Shown here one piece after another: positions 25,201 through 30,107 of a DNA stretch of 31,245 bases. Source of the DNA: DASXYU01 sp036502295 (GTDB lineage: Bacteria > Actinomycetota > Actinomycetes > Mycobacteriales > Jatrophihabitantaceae); the NCBI GenBank assembly GCA_036502295.1, contig DASXYU010000077.1:1-31245 (forward strand). Direction: 5' to 3'. The notes beneath the pieces are model-generated. The model saw only the letters and a program-made list of their open reading frames with translations. It searched no databases and was not told the DNA's origin. A program made the translations under genes and the position numbers. Positions within the stretch are counted from its first letter, which is position 1. Each line of letters begins with the position of its first letter.

Positions 25201-26111
25201 GGCGCAACGAACTGCCCGACGTAGGTGGAGAAGACGAGGAAGGTTCCGATCGAGATGGTGCCGCGCAGCGCCATCCATCCGCCGAAGGCGAGGACGGCCA
25301 CCTGTGCCAGCGTCGGGATCGACTCCATCAGCGGCTGGAAGCGCGAGGTGAGGCGCACGGTCCGCATCCGTGAGCCGTAGAGTGCGTCCGCGGCGTCGGC
25401 GACCCGCTGCAGTTCGCGGCGTTCCTGGCCGAATGCCTTCACGACGCGGACGCCGGTGACCGCCTCGTCCACGATCTGCGCGACATCGCCTTCGCGTTGC
25501 TGCCCGTCCCACGACGCGGGGAAGATCTGCACGCGCATCCGGTAGGAGACGAGGAAGAGGATCGGCAGCACCAGTGCGCCGATGATCGCCAGCCACGGCG
25601 CGAGGACGAACATGACGACCAGCGCCGCGATCATCATCAGGACGTTTCCGCTCATCATCGGCAGGAACGCGAGCAGTGCCTGCACGAGTGCGGAGTCGGA
25701 GTTGGCGCGGGAGACGAGCTGGCCGGTGGGCAGGCGTCCGAGGCTGTGCTGGTCGAGGGTGATGAGGTGGTCGTGCATCGCGTTGCGAAGGTCGTTCTGC
25801 ACGTTCAGCGCGAGCGAGCCGCCGCGGTAACGCCGCGTATAGGTGCAGATGAAGATGACGACCGCCGCCAGGATGAGGGCGAGCAGCCACGGCCAGAGCG
25901 CTGAGTCACGGGCGACGATGACCTTGTCGACGATGTGCCGGGCGATGAGTGGCACGAGCGCCTGCAGGCCGCTGCCGACCAGCGAGCCGGCGAGTGCGAG
26001 GAGCACGCTGCGACGCTGTCGCCAGATGTAGGGCCAGAGCCGGGCCACCCAGCCGGGTTGCGCTCCCGCGCCGGCTACGCCTTCACCGGCTGGGGTACCC
26101 CTGCCGCTCAT
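22251..26111 (-). CDS. Fused two-module ABC exporter (TMD-NBD-TMD-NBD) with one degenerate ATP site
   Basis: A 1286-residue full transporter, rare for bacterial exporters, which are usually two half-transporters. First half: six predicted membrane helices, Walker A GSSGSGKST with K391, signature LSGGQ, Walker B LILDDATSAVD, where D514 replaces the catalytic Glu, and a Q-loop region reading AFEDSFLF without the usual glutamine. A Gly/Ser-rich linker (about residues 600-700, including HGGGGRGGGGW) leads to the second half: six helices, Walker A GETGAGKST with K1085, PQESFLF Q-loop, signature LSAGQ, Walker B LLLDEATSNLD with E1208. This is the heterodimeric-exporter pattern (TM287/288, BmrCD): one weak and one active ATP site. 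Its ATG overlaps the marR stop (ATGA). Probable drug or lipid efflux, repressed by MarR. Confidence 0.93.
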   Translation of the reverse strand: MSGRGTPAGEGVAGAGAQPGWVARLWPYIWRQRRSVLLALAGSLVGSGLQALVPLIARHIVDKVIVARDSALWPWLLALILAAVVIFICTYTRRYRGGSLALNVQNDLRNAMHDHLITLDQHSLGRLPTGQLVSRANSDSALVQALLAFLPMMSGNVLMMIAALVVMFVLAPWLAIIGALVLPILFLVSYRMRVQIFPASWDGQQREGDVAQIVDEAVTGVRVVKAFGQERRELQRVADAADALYGSRMRTVRLTSRFQPLMESIPTLAQVAVLAFGGWMALRGTISIGTFLVFSTYVGQFVAPARMLAGILTVGQQARAGVERIFQLLDQKPSIVDAADAVELPAARGEIEFRNVAFSFEDSEVNVLDGFSLRIAAGERVALVGSSGSGKSTVAGMVTRFTDPSAGSVLIDGHDLREVTLHSLRSQIAVAFEDSFLFSETVGANIAYGRPSATRAQIEAAARSAQAHDFITALPAGYGTTVGERGLTLSGGQRQRIALARAILADPAILILDDATSAVDSRTEEAIHDSLREVLEGRTTLLIAHRLSTLRLADRIVILESGRVLDAGTHDDLLERSSVYRGLLSGLDEELASQVGDRIELLSELDLGTTGVTTSAGGTSHAQTDPRAWGRKASVSAARSGSSSFVAPSLGAGLHGGGGRGGGGWASGLAASPELLAAVETLPPVKDVANVDVEQEARAREERFTLLSLLREFRKPLGFGLLLVVLDALIGLAGPIMVRVGIDDGVQKDSRGVLYIATAVFLAVTLVGFLNQAAETFVTGRVAERIMLALRIRVWGQLQRLSLDYYEREMAGRIMTRMTTDVDQFQQLVENGLLNALVSFVTFLGVGVTLIVVNAELALWTLSVIIPLAVATVFFRRRSAKLYDQARDRISAVNADFQESLSGIREAQAFTHEAPTTEQFHALGASYLQARVGAQRLIAIYFPFVQFLSSIADAIVLGVGAAMLGTGHITAGILIAFILYIDMFFSPIQQLSQVFDAWQQTRVSVGRIADLMSLRTLTPDAPNPVEVGRLRGEMEIDDVHFRYPSSVVASTSSATGRTPEALRGIEIDIRPGETVALVGETGAGKSTVMKLIARFYDPDSGAVEADGHDLRTLDLGDFRHQLGYVPQESFLFSGTVRDNIAYGRPTASDAEVEAAARAVGAHDFIAALPGGYLHELAERGRSLSAGQRQLLALARAELVDPAILLLDEATSNLDLLTEAHVNAAMQQVSAHRTTIVIAHRLQTAKTADRIVVLDAGTVAESGTHEELLAADGRYARMWRAFELVSS

Positions 26112-26563
26112 CGGGCCGCCTTTCGTAGTGCATTGTGTTCCTCGGCGAGGTCATCCAGCGCGGTGCCGAGCCAGGCAAGCGATTGCCGTACCTGCGCAGG
26201 ATCAGGGGTCCTGTCGATCACGGTGTCCAGCCACGGCCGGATCGATGCCTCGACCTCTGCGAGTCGCCGAGTGCCGTCCCCGGTGAGTCGTAGCGCGGTG
26301 GCGCGCAGGTCGTCCTCAACGGCGGTGCGCTCCAGTAGACCGGCGGAGCAGAGCGCGTCGACAGCGGCGCTGATCGCGGGCTTGCCGAGGGTGAGTCGCT
26401 CGGCGAGGCGGCTGGCGCGTTCGTCGCCTGCCGCGACGGCGGCGAGGACGCGGTAGTGGGCGAGGCTGAGTCCGCTGGTCTTGCGCTCCAGCATCCGGGC
26501 CAGACGGGCGATGGTGGGGGCGGCGGAATTCACTTCGTCGACAGTAACAGATAGTTCAACCAT
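26108..26563 (-). CDS. MarR-family transcriptional regulator
   Basis: A 151-residue winged-helix regulator. Seen: helical N-terminus, LAHYRVLAAVAAG, the recognition region ASRLAERLTLGKPAISAAVD, the wing (LLERTAVEDDLRATALRLT), then a C-terminal dimerisation helix. The ATG at 26563 is chosen because it follows a GAGG ribosome site that overlaps the stop of the upstream gene, and because residues before it lack any match. The start codon itself lies inside a palindrome (26552-26570) of the form bound by MarR proteins, so the protein probably represses its own translation unit and the coupled ABC exporter until a ligand binds. Confidence 0.92.
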   Translation of the reverse strand: MVELSVTVDEVNSAAPTIARLARMLERKTSGLSLAHYRVLAAVAAGDERASRLAERLTLGKPAISAAVDALCSAGLLERTAVEDDLRATALRLTGDGTRRLAEVEASIRPWLDTVIDRTPDPAQVRQSLAWLGTALDDLAEEHNALRKAAR

Positions 26564-26570
26564 CGAACTA
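26552..26570. promoter_or_regulatory. Probable MarR operator spanning the marR start codon
   Basis: TAGTTC and GAACTA arms, 6 bp each, lie around a 7-bp centre that contains the marR ATG. Size and form fit MarR binding sites. The site is far inside any transcript that starts at mrx1, so it would act as a roadblock or on an internal promoter. Confidence 0.65.
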
Positions 26571-26574
26571 AACC

Positions 26575-27195
26575 TCATGGCGCGAGCGAGATCGCTGGGT
26601 GACGCGGGTCGTCCAGGCGCACCACGACGTCGGCGTAGCGATGCGGTGCCGCGTCCTCGTCGTAGCGGTCGAGCGCTGGCAGCGTCCACGCCTCGTCCTC
26701 GGCGGTGTGCCGGGCCCGCGCCGCGGGGGAGAGCGCCAGGTGGATCGTGAGGTCGAAGGGCAGCCCGAGTCCGAGCAGCAGCGAGCCGCTGACGAGCAGG
26801 ACGGTGCCGGGCGCGGCCGTCTGCCGCGTGGCGTGGGTGGCGCGGTTGGTCACGGGGTCGCGCAGCGAGGGGAGGTAGGTGCCGTCGCTTCCCAGCGGTA
26901 GGAGGACTTCGCGGCGGAGTGCATCGGCGTCAAGCCAGCCGAGGTAGGAGTCGGGGTCTCGGTGGCCGTACTCGAGCCGCAGCGCGGCGTCACGCCAGAA
27001 GGTCGAGGCGAGGACATGCGCCACCGGACGTCCTCGCGTCTTCAGCGGTGCGATGAGGGTGGTCGCGAACTGCTCCGGCGCGGCGGTGGACGGCCCGTCC
27101 ACTGCGACGCGGCGCAGGCCGGGTTCGCGTGCGATGTGCTCGGCGAGCAACTCCGGCAGCGTTCCGGGATGGGCCGGCTGCCAACTCCGGCTCAC
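26575..27195 (-). CDS. Uridine-kinase-like P-loop-fold protein lacking the Walker A motif
   Basis: A 206-residue protein that resembles the nucleoside/uridine-kinase-like family of actinobacteria along its whole length: YxxRDPDSYLGWLDADAL, VLLVSGSLLLGLGLPFDLTI, the arginine-rich LSPAARARHT, and a C-terminal RYADVVVRLDDPRHP. Where the family has a phosphate-binding loop (GxxxxGKT), this protein reads VAVDGPSTAAPEQFATTL at residues 30-47, without the Gly-Lys-Thr. Kinase activity is therefore unlikely unless another site binds nucleotide. The GTG at 27195 overlaps the mycoredoxin stop (GTGA); marR starts 11 nt after its end. Possibly a regulatory or degenerate relative; function unknown. Confidence 0.75.
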   Translation of the reverse strand: MSRSWQPAHPGTLPELLAEHIAREPGLRRVAVDGPSTAAPEQFATTLIAPLKTRGRPVAHVLASTFWRDAALRLEYGHRDPDSYLGWLDADALRREVLLPLGSDGTYLPSLRDPVTNRATHATRQTAAPGTVLLVSGSLLLGLGLPFDLTIHLALSPAARARHTAEDEAWTLPALDRYDEDAAPHRYADVVVRLDDPRHPAISLAP

Positions 27196-27437
27196 GCCGC
27201 GAGGGCGGCCTTCACGTCGGCGATCGAGGGGTTGGTGAGTGCCGTTCCGTTCGGCAGGACGAGGGTCGGGACGGTCTGGTTTCCGCCGTTGACCTTCATC
27301 ACGAGGTCGGCCGCGGCGGGGTCCTCTTCGATGTTCACCTCGGTGTATTCGATGCCTTCGCGCTGCAGGCCGGCCTTGAGGCGAACGCAGTAACCGCACC
27401 ACGTCGTCGTGTACATGGTCAATGTCGAAGTGGTCAT
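27192..27437 (-). CDS. mrx1: Mycoredoxin (glutaredoxin-like, mycothiol-dependent)
   Basis: An 81-residue thioredoxin-fold protein that removes mycothiol from oxidised proteins. Seen: the N-terminal active site TWCGYC at residues 13-18, the cis-proline region QTVPTL, and the C-terminal NPSIADVKAAL helix. ATG 27437 has an AAGGG ribosome site. It is the first gene of the minus-strand operon with the kinase-like gene, marR and the exporter. The presence of mycoredoxin implies that the organism makes mycothiol, a property of actinobacteria. In mycobacteria mrx1 lies beside uvrD2 and nudC; uvrD2 is not present here. Confidence 0.94.
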   Translation of the reverse strand: MTTSTLTMYTTTWCGYCVRLKAGLQREGIEYTEVNIEEDPAAADLVMKVNGGNQTVPTLVLPNGTALTNPSIADVKAALAA

Positions 27438-27467
27438 GGAGCCCTTTGTTTCTGGGAAAAACGGAAA

Positions 27468-27473
27468 AGGTTA
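27468..27473 (-). promoter_or_regulatory. Candidate -10 box of the mrx1 operon
   Basis: On the minus strand TAACCT lies 30 bases before the mrx1 ATG, leaving a leader of about 24 nt that contains the ribosome site. No convincing -35 box is seen. The rest of 27474-27623 shows no gene. Confidence 0.4.
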
Positions 27474-27623
27474 TGTCGGTCGAATGTGTCGCGGTGTCTG
27501 GTGCGGGTGCTGCGTCGCGTCTTGGGTGAACATTCTCCCGCAGCGTCGGATTCCCGGTCCTAGCGGTCGCGTAGGGAGGAGCGCGTCAACGACTCCGGCG
27601 ACACGGCGAGCGCCATGCGGCTT

Positions 27624-27920
27624 TTACATGTACGTGCGGCGTACGAAAGCAGCCACGTCCGGGGAGAGGACGAACCACTCACCGTTGGTCTGCTTACGAC
27701 CGAAGCGCTTATGCCAATAGGCCTCGGTGCCGCTGGGGTCATCAGTCTCTATGACATGGATCAGGTCATGCTTCTCGGGAAGATGGATGCCACACGCCTT
27801 TCCATGCTGATTCCGGGATACGACTTCAGCGAACTTCCGCTGGCCGAGAGGCGTGCCATCGTTGGCGGCGGTAAGATGGCGAATCTCGCTAAGAATGTGC
27901 TCTTTGCTCACTCTGGCCAT
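27624..27920 (-). CDS. Shortened T5orf172/GIY-YIG-like protein (internal deletion)
   Basis: A 98-residue frame. Residues 1-34 (SKEHILSEIRHLTAANDGTP...) match the N-terminal helical repeat, and residues 46-98 (PEKHDLIHVIETDDPSGTEA, then YWHKRFGRKQTNGEWFVLSP) match the C-terminal part, of a known bacterial family of about 300 residues that carries a T5orf172 (GIY-YIG-related) domain. The middle, including the region with the YKIGRT-type nuclease motif, is missing, yet the frame is kept. Nuclease activity is not expected. A TAGGAT -10 box lies six bases before the ATG, so it may be expressed leaderless. It lies 62 bp downstream of the damaged Abi gene. Confidence 0.7.
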   Translation of the reverse strand: MARVSKEHILSEIRHLTAANDGTPLGQRKFAEVVSRNQHGKACGIHLPEKHDLIHVIETDDPSGTEAYWHKRFGRKQTNGEWFVLSPDVAAFVRRTYM

Positions 27921-27926
27921 ACCCGG

Positions 27927-27932
27927 ATCCTA
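27927..27932 (-). promoter_or_regulatory. -10 box of a probable leaderless promoter
   Basis: On the minus strand TAGGAT, six bases, then the ATG at 27920. Confidence 0.5.
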
Positions 27933-27982
27933 CGGATGGGGTGCGGCGAAGGAGAGGACTGCCACCCGCACCGACCTCGCCT

Positions 27983-28608
27983 TCAGCGGTGCGCCTGACC
28001 TTCGTGGAGGACCTCGGGGACTCGGCTGGTTGCCGCGATGTGCGAACGAAGTTCACCGCTGATCCGTCCCGCAACATCGATGAGCCGAGAATGGTCGTTA
28101 GCGAGAGGGCGCACATGGATCGGCTCGTGGTGGGCGATTCGATTGCGCAGCCGTCGGAGATCATCGAGTTCGAGGTGGAGGCGACGACGGCGGACGGGTC
28201 CCTCGAAGGCGAAGCGGAGCGCCGGTTGCCACAGTCGCCGGTTGTACTCATGGGAAAGCAACGACCACCGAAATCTGAATGGCAGCTCTGCGATGACCTT
28301 GCCCCTCGGCGCGCCGGTTCCTCCAGCGTGGCCAGCGCGGCAGTGACGGCGTATTGGGAGCGCGGCGTGAGGACGTCTGAGGAAGCCGAGAGCCAGTTGT
28401 CCCCGATCTCCTCGGCCAGTGTGATGTCGAAAGCGTTTCGAAGCCCGACTTCCAGGTAATGAAGAGATTCGAAGAATGCGGAACTGATCTTGGCATTCCA
28501 GTCGTAGAGCGCGAGCGCGGCAGACCAGTTGCCGCCTACCGCGTCGAGGTAGGGGCGCATTCGAGCGGCTGACAGCAGATCCGGAAGCGTCCACTCCGCA
28601 CGTGTCAT
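27983..28608 (-). pseudogene. Abi-like (Abi_2/AbiF-related, HEPN) protein gene with one frameshift
   Basis: Two frames together cover an entire Abi-like protein of about 205 residues. From ATG 28608 (AGGAGG ribosome site 10 nt upstream) about 100 residues read in one frame: MTRAEWTLPDLL, ALYDWNAKISSAFFESLHYL, EVGLRNAFDITLAEEIGDNW. Near 28300-28312 the match moves to another frame: GKVIAELPFRF, RRLWQPALRFAF, then LRRLRNRIAHHEPI with the HEPN RNase motif Rx4H, ending at 27983. One base appears missing close to a GGGG run. Abi_2 proteins are phage-defence HEPN proteins. Either a recent pseudogene or a sequencing error; no standard slippery heptamer is seen for programmed shifting. Confidence 0.8.
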
Positions 28609-28643
28609 ATACCGCCTTCCTCCTCGGAAGTTTGGTTTCGTCA

Positions 28644-28731
28644 GGGGGCAACGGTAAAGTAAGGTCTGACAGAGAGCCCCGGGATTCACGGTGTAGCGGC
28701 GCAAGCTAGCGAAGCCCCCCGGGGCCTTGTC
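28644..28731 (-). ncRNA. Candidate structured RNA upstream of the Abi-like gene
   Basis: On the minus strand GCCCCGGG and CCCGGGGC (28718-28725 with 28676-28683) form an 8-bp stem around 34 bases, extended by a 4-bp outer helix (28728-28731 with 28668-28671). Inside, small CGC/GCG and CAC/GTG hairpins are possible. GGGGGC at 28719-28714 can also pair with GCCCCC at 28649-28644, 36 bases before the Abi start codon, in competition with the main stem or as a pseudoknot. A structured RNA class is known upstream of abiF-type genes; membership is not shown. Confidence 0.4.
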
Positions 28732-28737
28732 TTTTCC

Positions 28738-29009
28738 AACGGTGTGGAGCGCCCGCTGTGTCGCCGGACTCACCTGCATGTCTGGCTCCAAACTCGGAGT
28801 GCCTGCCACGAGAGTCACGCAGCGGATCCGACGATCTCGCCGTCCAGCACAGCGACCCAAGCCTCACCCAGGACGATCTGCGTCTCGTGGTCGACATCCA
28901 TGGGTGCTGGGCGTTGACCCTCCATTCGAGTCACGTAGTGCGCATATGCCTATGTTGCGATCAGGGCCAAGGCCGGAGCGTCATCGGTCTCAGCCGCACC
29001 GAATCCCAT
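28738..29009 (-). pseudogene. Decayed GNAT-family acetyltransferase gene
   Basis: From ATG 29009 on the minus strand the frame reads an N-terminal GNAT segment (MGFGAAETDDAPALALIAT), a TAG stop at 28952-28950 as codon 20, then AYAHYVTRMEGQRPAPMDVD and VLGEAWVAVLDGEIVGSAA, stopping at 28815. The motif YVxR.xxRPAPMD and the strand WVAxxDGxIVG are typical of a GNAT subfamily. A different frame continues with a part like the acetyl-CoA region (SLEPDMQVSPATQ). Thus one nonsense change and at least one frameshift. No intact gene occupies 28609-29128. Confidence 0.6.
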
Positions 29010-29098
29010 CACGCAGTCCATCCTCTGCGATCCGTGACCCACGCCTGCAACAACCCGACGTTAATCTCCACGGTCACAGGTCGGTCAGTCGCTGAAGG

Positions 29099-29109
29099 TG
29101 GTCGGACCA
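29099..29109. promoter_or_regulatory. GntR/FCD operator, site 1 (upstream of the regulator gene)
   Basis: TGGT-CGG-ACCA fits the TGGT-N3-ACCA core bound by FadR/PdhR-like regulators. It is 19 bp before the regulator's start codon, so autoregulation is likely. The same core is found at 29972-29982. Confidence 0.65.
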
Positions 29110-29128
29110 ATAGTGGGCTGGAGAGACG

Positions 29129-29962
29129 ATGGTTGGGCATGACCGGGTAGCAGATGGCGGATCAGAGGCGCCGAATGACGAACTCGATGATCTTGCTGCC
29201 GCGATCGTCAAAGGACAGAGTCGTCAGCCGGTCAATCGCCGTTATCTTGCAGTGGCGGACGGCATTCTGGCCGCCATTGGTACGGGACATCTCGCGCCGG
29301 GCGACCGCCTTCCGAACGAGCGCCTTCTCGCGCAGATCTGTGGCGCATCACGTACGACGGTCCGTGATGCTCTGCTGGCCCTTGAGCTCTTCGGCGTGGT
29401 GGAGGTGCGCCCGGGCAGCGGTTGCTACGTCAGCAACCTCAACCCACCGCGACGCAGGACGTCGAGCATCATGTTGGACTCCATCCCCAGGGAACTGCTC
29501 GAAGCGCGGCTCCATGTCGAGCCGGTCGTGGCCGGGATTTGTGCCGGCCATGTGGGGCAGGAGGGGATCGCCCGCCTACGGCGGTTGATCGATGCCTGTG
29601 AGCAGGAGGGGTCCCGAGCAGCCCCTGACGACCTTGGCCCTTTTTTGAAGTTGAGCCACGAGTTCCATGCTGAGTTGGCAGTCCACTGCGGCAACAGCAT
29701 CCTCGCAGACCTCACTCGCCAACTCGTCGATGTCACCGCGCATCCGCTGTGGCAGGTCGTCAATGCAATGCACGTGCGTAACCCCGTCGCTCGCGCCGAG
29801 CAGATCGCCGAACATCGGAAGATTGTTGACGCGGTGGAACGCGGCGACAGCGAGGGGGCATCGGCCGCGATGCGGTATCACCTGGGCGGGTTGGAGATCA
29901 ACATCTTCGGCGCTCAACGCCCCGAACAAGCCATCAAGAGGCAGCGCCCGAGGTCCCGATGA
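29129..29962 (+). CDS. GntR-family regulator, FadR subfamily (FCD domain)
   Basis: A 277-residue regulator. Seen: an N-terminal winged helix at about residues 37-107 (LAPGDRLPNERLLAQICGAS, RTTVRDALLALELFGVVEVR, PGSGCYV), then an all-helical FCD ligand domain with the histidine-rich metal or ligand motifs LSHEFHAELAVHCGN, EHRKIVDAVERGD and MRYHL. FCD regulators bind small organic acids or related compounds. ATG 29129 has a GGAG ribosome site 5 nt before. The gene has a TGGT-N3-ACCA site upstream and another between it and the next gene, which codes for an ABC binding protein; so it probably controls that importer and itself. Confidence 0.92.
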   Translation: MVGHDRVADGGSEAPNDELDDLAAAIVKGQSRQPVNRRYLAVADGILAAIGTGHLAPGDRLPNERLLAQICGASRTTVRDALLALELFGVVEVRPGSGCYVSNLNPPRRRTSSIMLDSIPRELLEARLHVEPVVAGICAGHVGQEGIARLRRLIDACEQEGSRAAPDDLGPFLKLSHEFHAELAVHCGNSILADLTRQLVDVTAHPLWQVVNAMHVRNPVARAEQIAEHRKIVDAVERGDSEGASAAMRYHLGGLEINIFGAQRPEQAIKRQRPRSR

Positions 29963-29971
29963 GAGCCAAAT

Positions 29972-29982
29972 TGGTCCAACCA
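29972..29982. promoter_or_regulatory. GntR/FCD operator, site 2 (upstream of the binding-protein gene)
   Basis: TGGT-CCA-ACCA, same core as site 1; both are followed by one base and TAG. It lies in the 145-bp space between the regulator gene and the ABC importer operon. No clear -10 box can be picked out here. Confidence 0.65.
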
Positions 29983-30107
29983 CTAGGGCAATCAGAAGTA
30001 AACCAAAGCGCAACCGCAGGGCAAGGACGCGCTCCTACGTTTGCGATTGCGCCCGGGATGCCCGTCGGCGCATCACGGCACTGATGTGCACGACGAAGGA
30101 GCTAGGA

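Noticed and set aside
26564..26689. Longer MarR N-terminus
   Set aside because: Arg-rich translation antiparallel to no family, lying inside the upstream kinase-like gene; ribosome site and operator fit 26563.
27441..28005. Plus-strand frames around 27615-28062 as genes
   Set aside because: They are opposite to the T5orf172-like gene and the Abi 3' end and show no family features.
28711..28736. GC-rich hairpin plus TCTTTT as a plus-strand intrinsic terminator
   Set aside because: No plus-strand gene ends here; the stem is better explained as part of the minus-strand leader structure.
28609..28860. Minus-strand open reading upstream of the Abi start
   Set aside because: It is open by chance and overlaps the GNAT pseudogene and the structured leader; the Abi start has a strong ribosome site at 28608.
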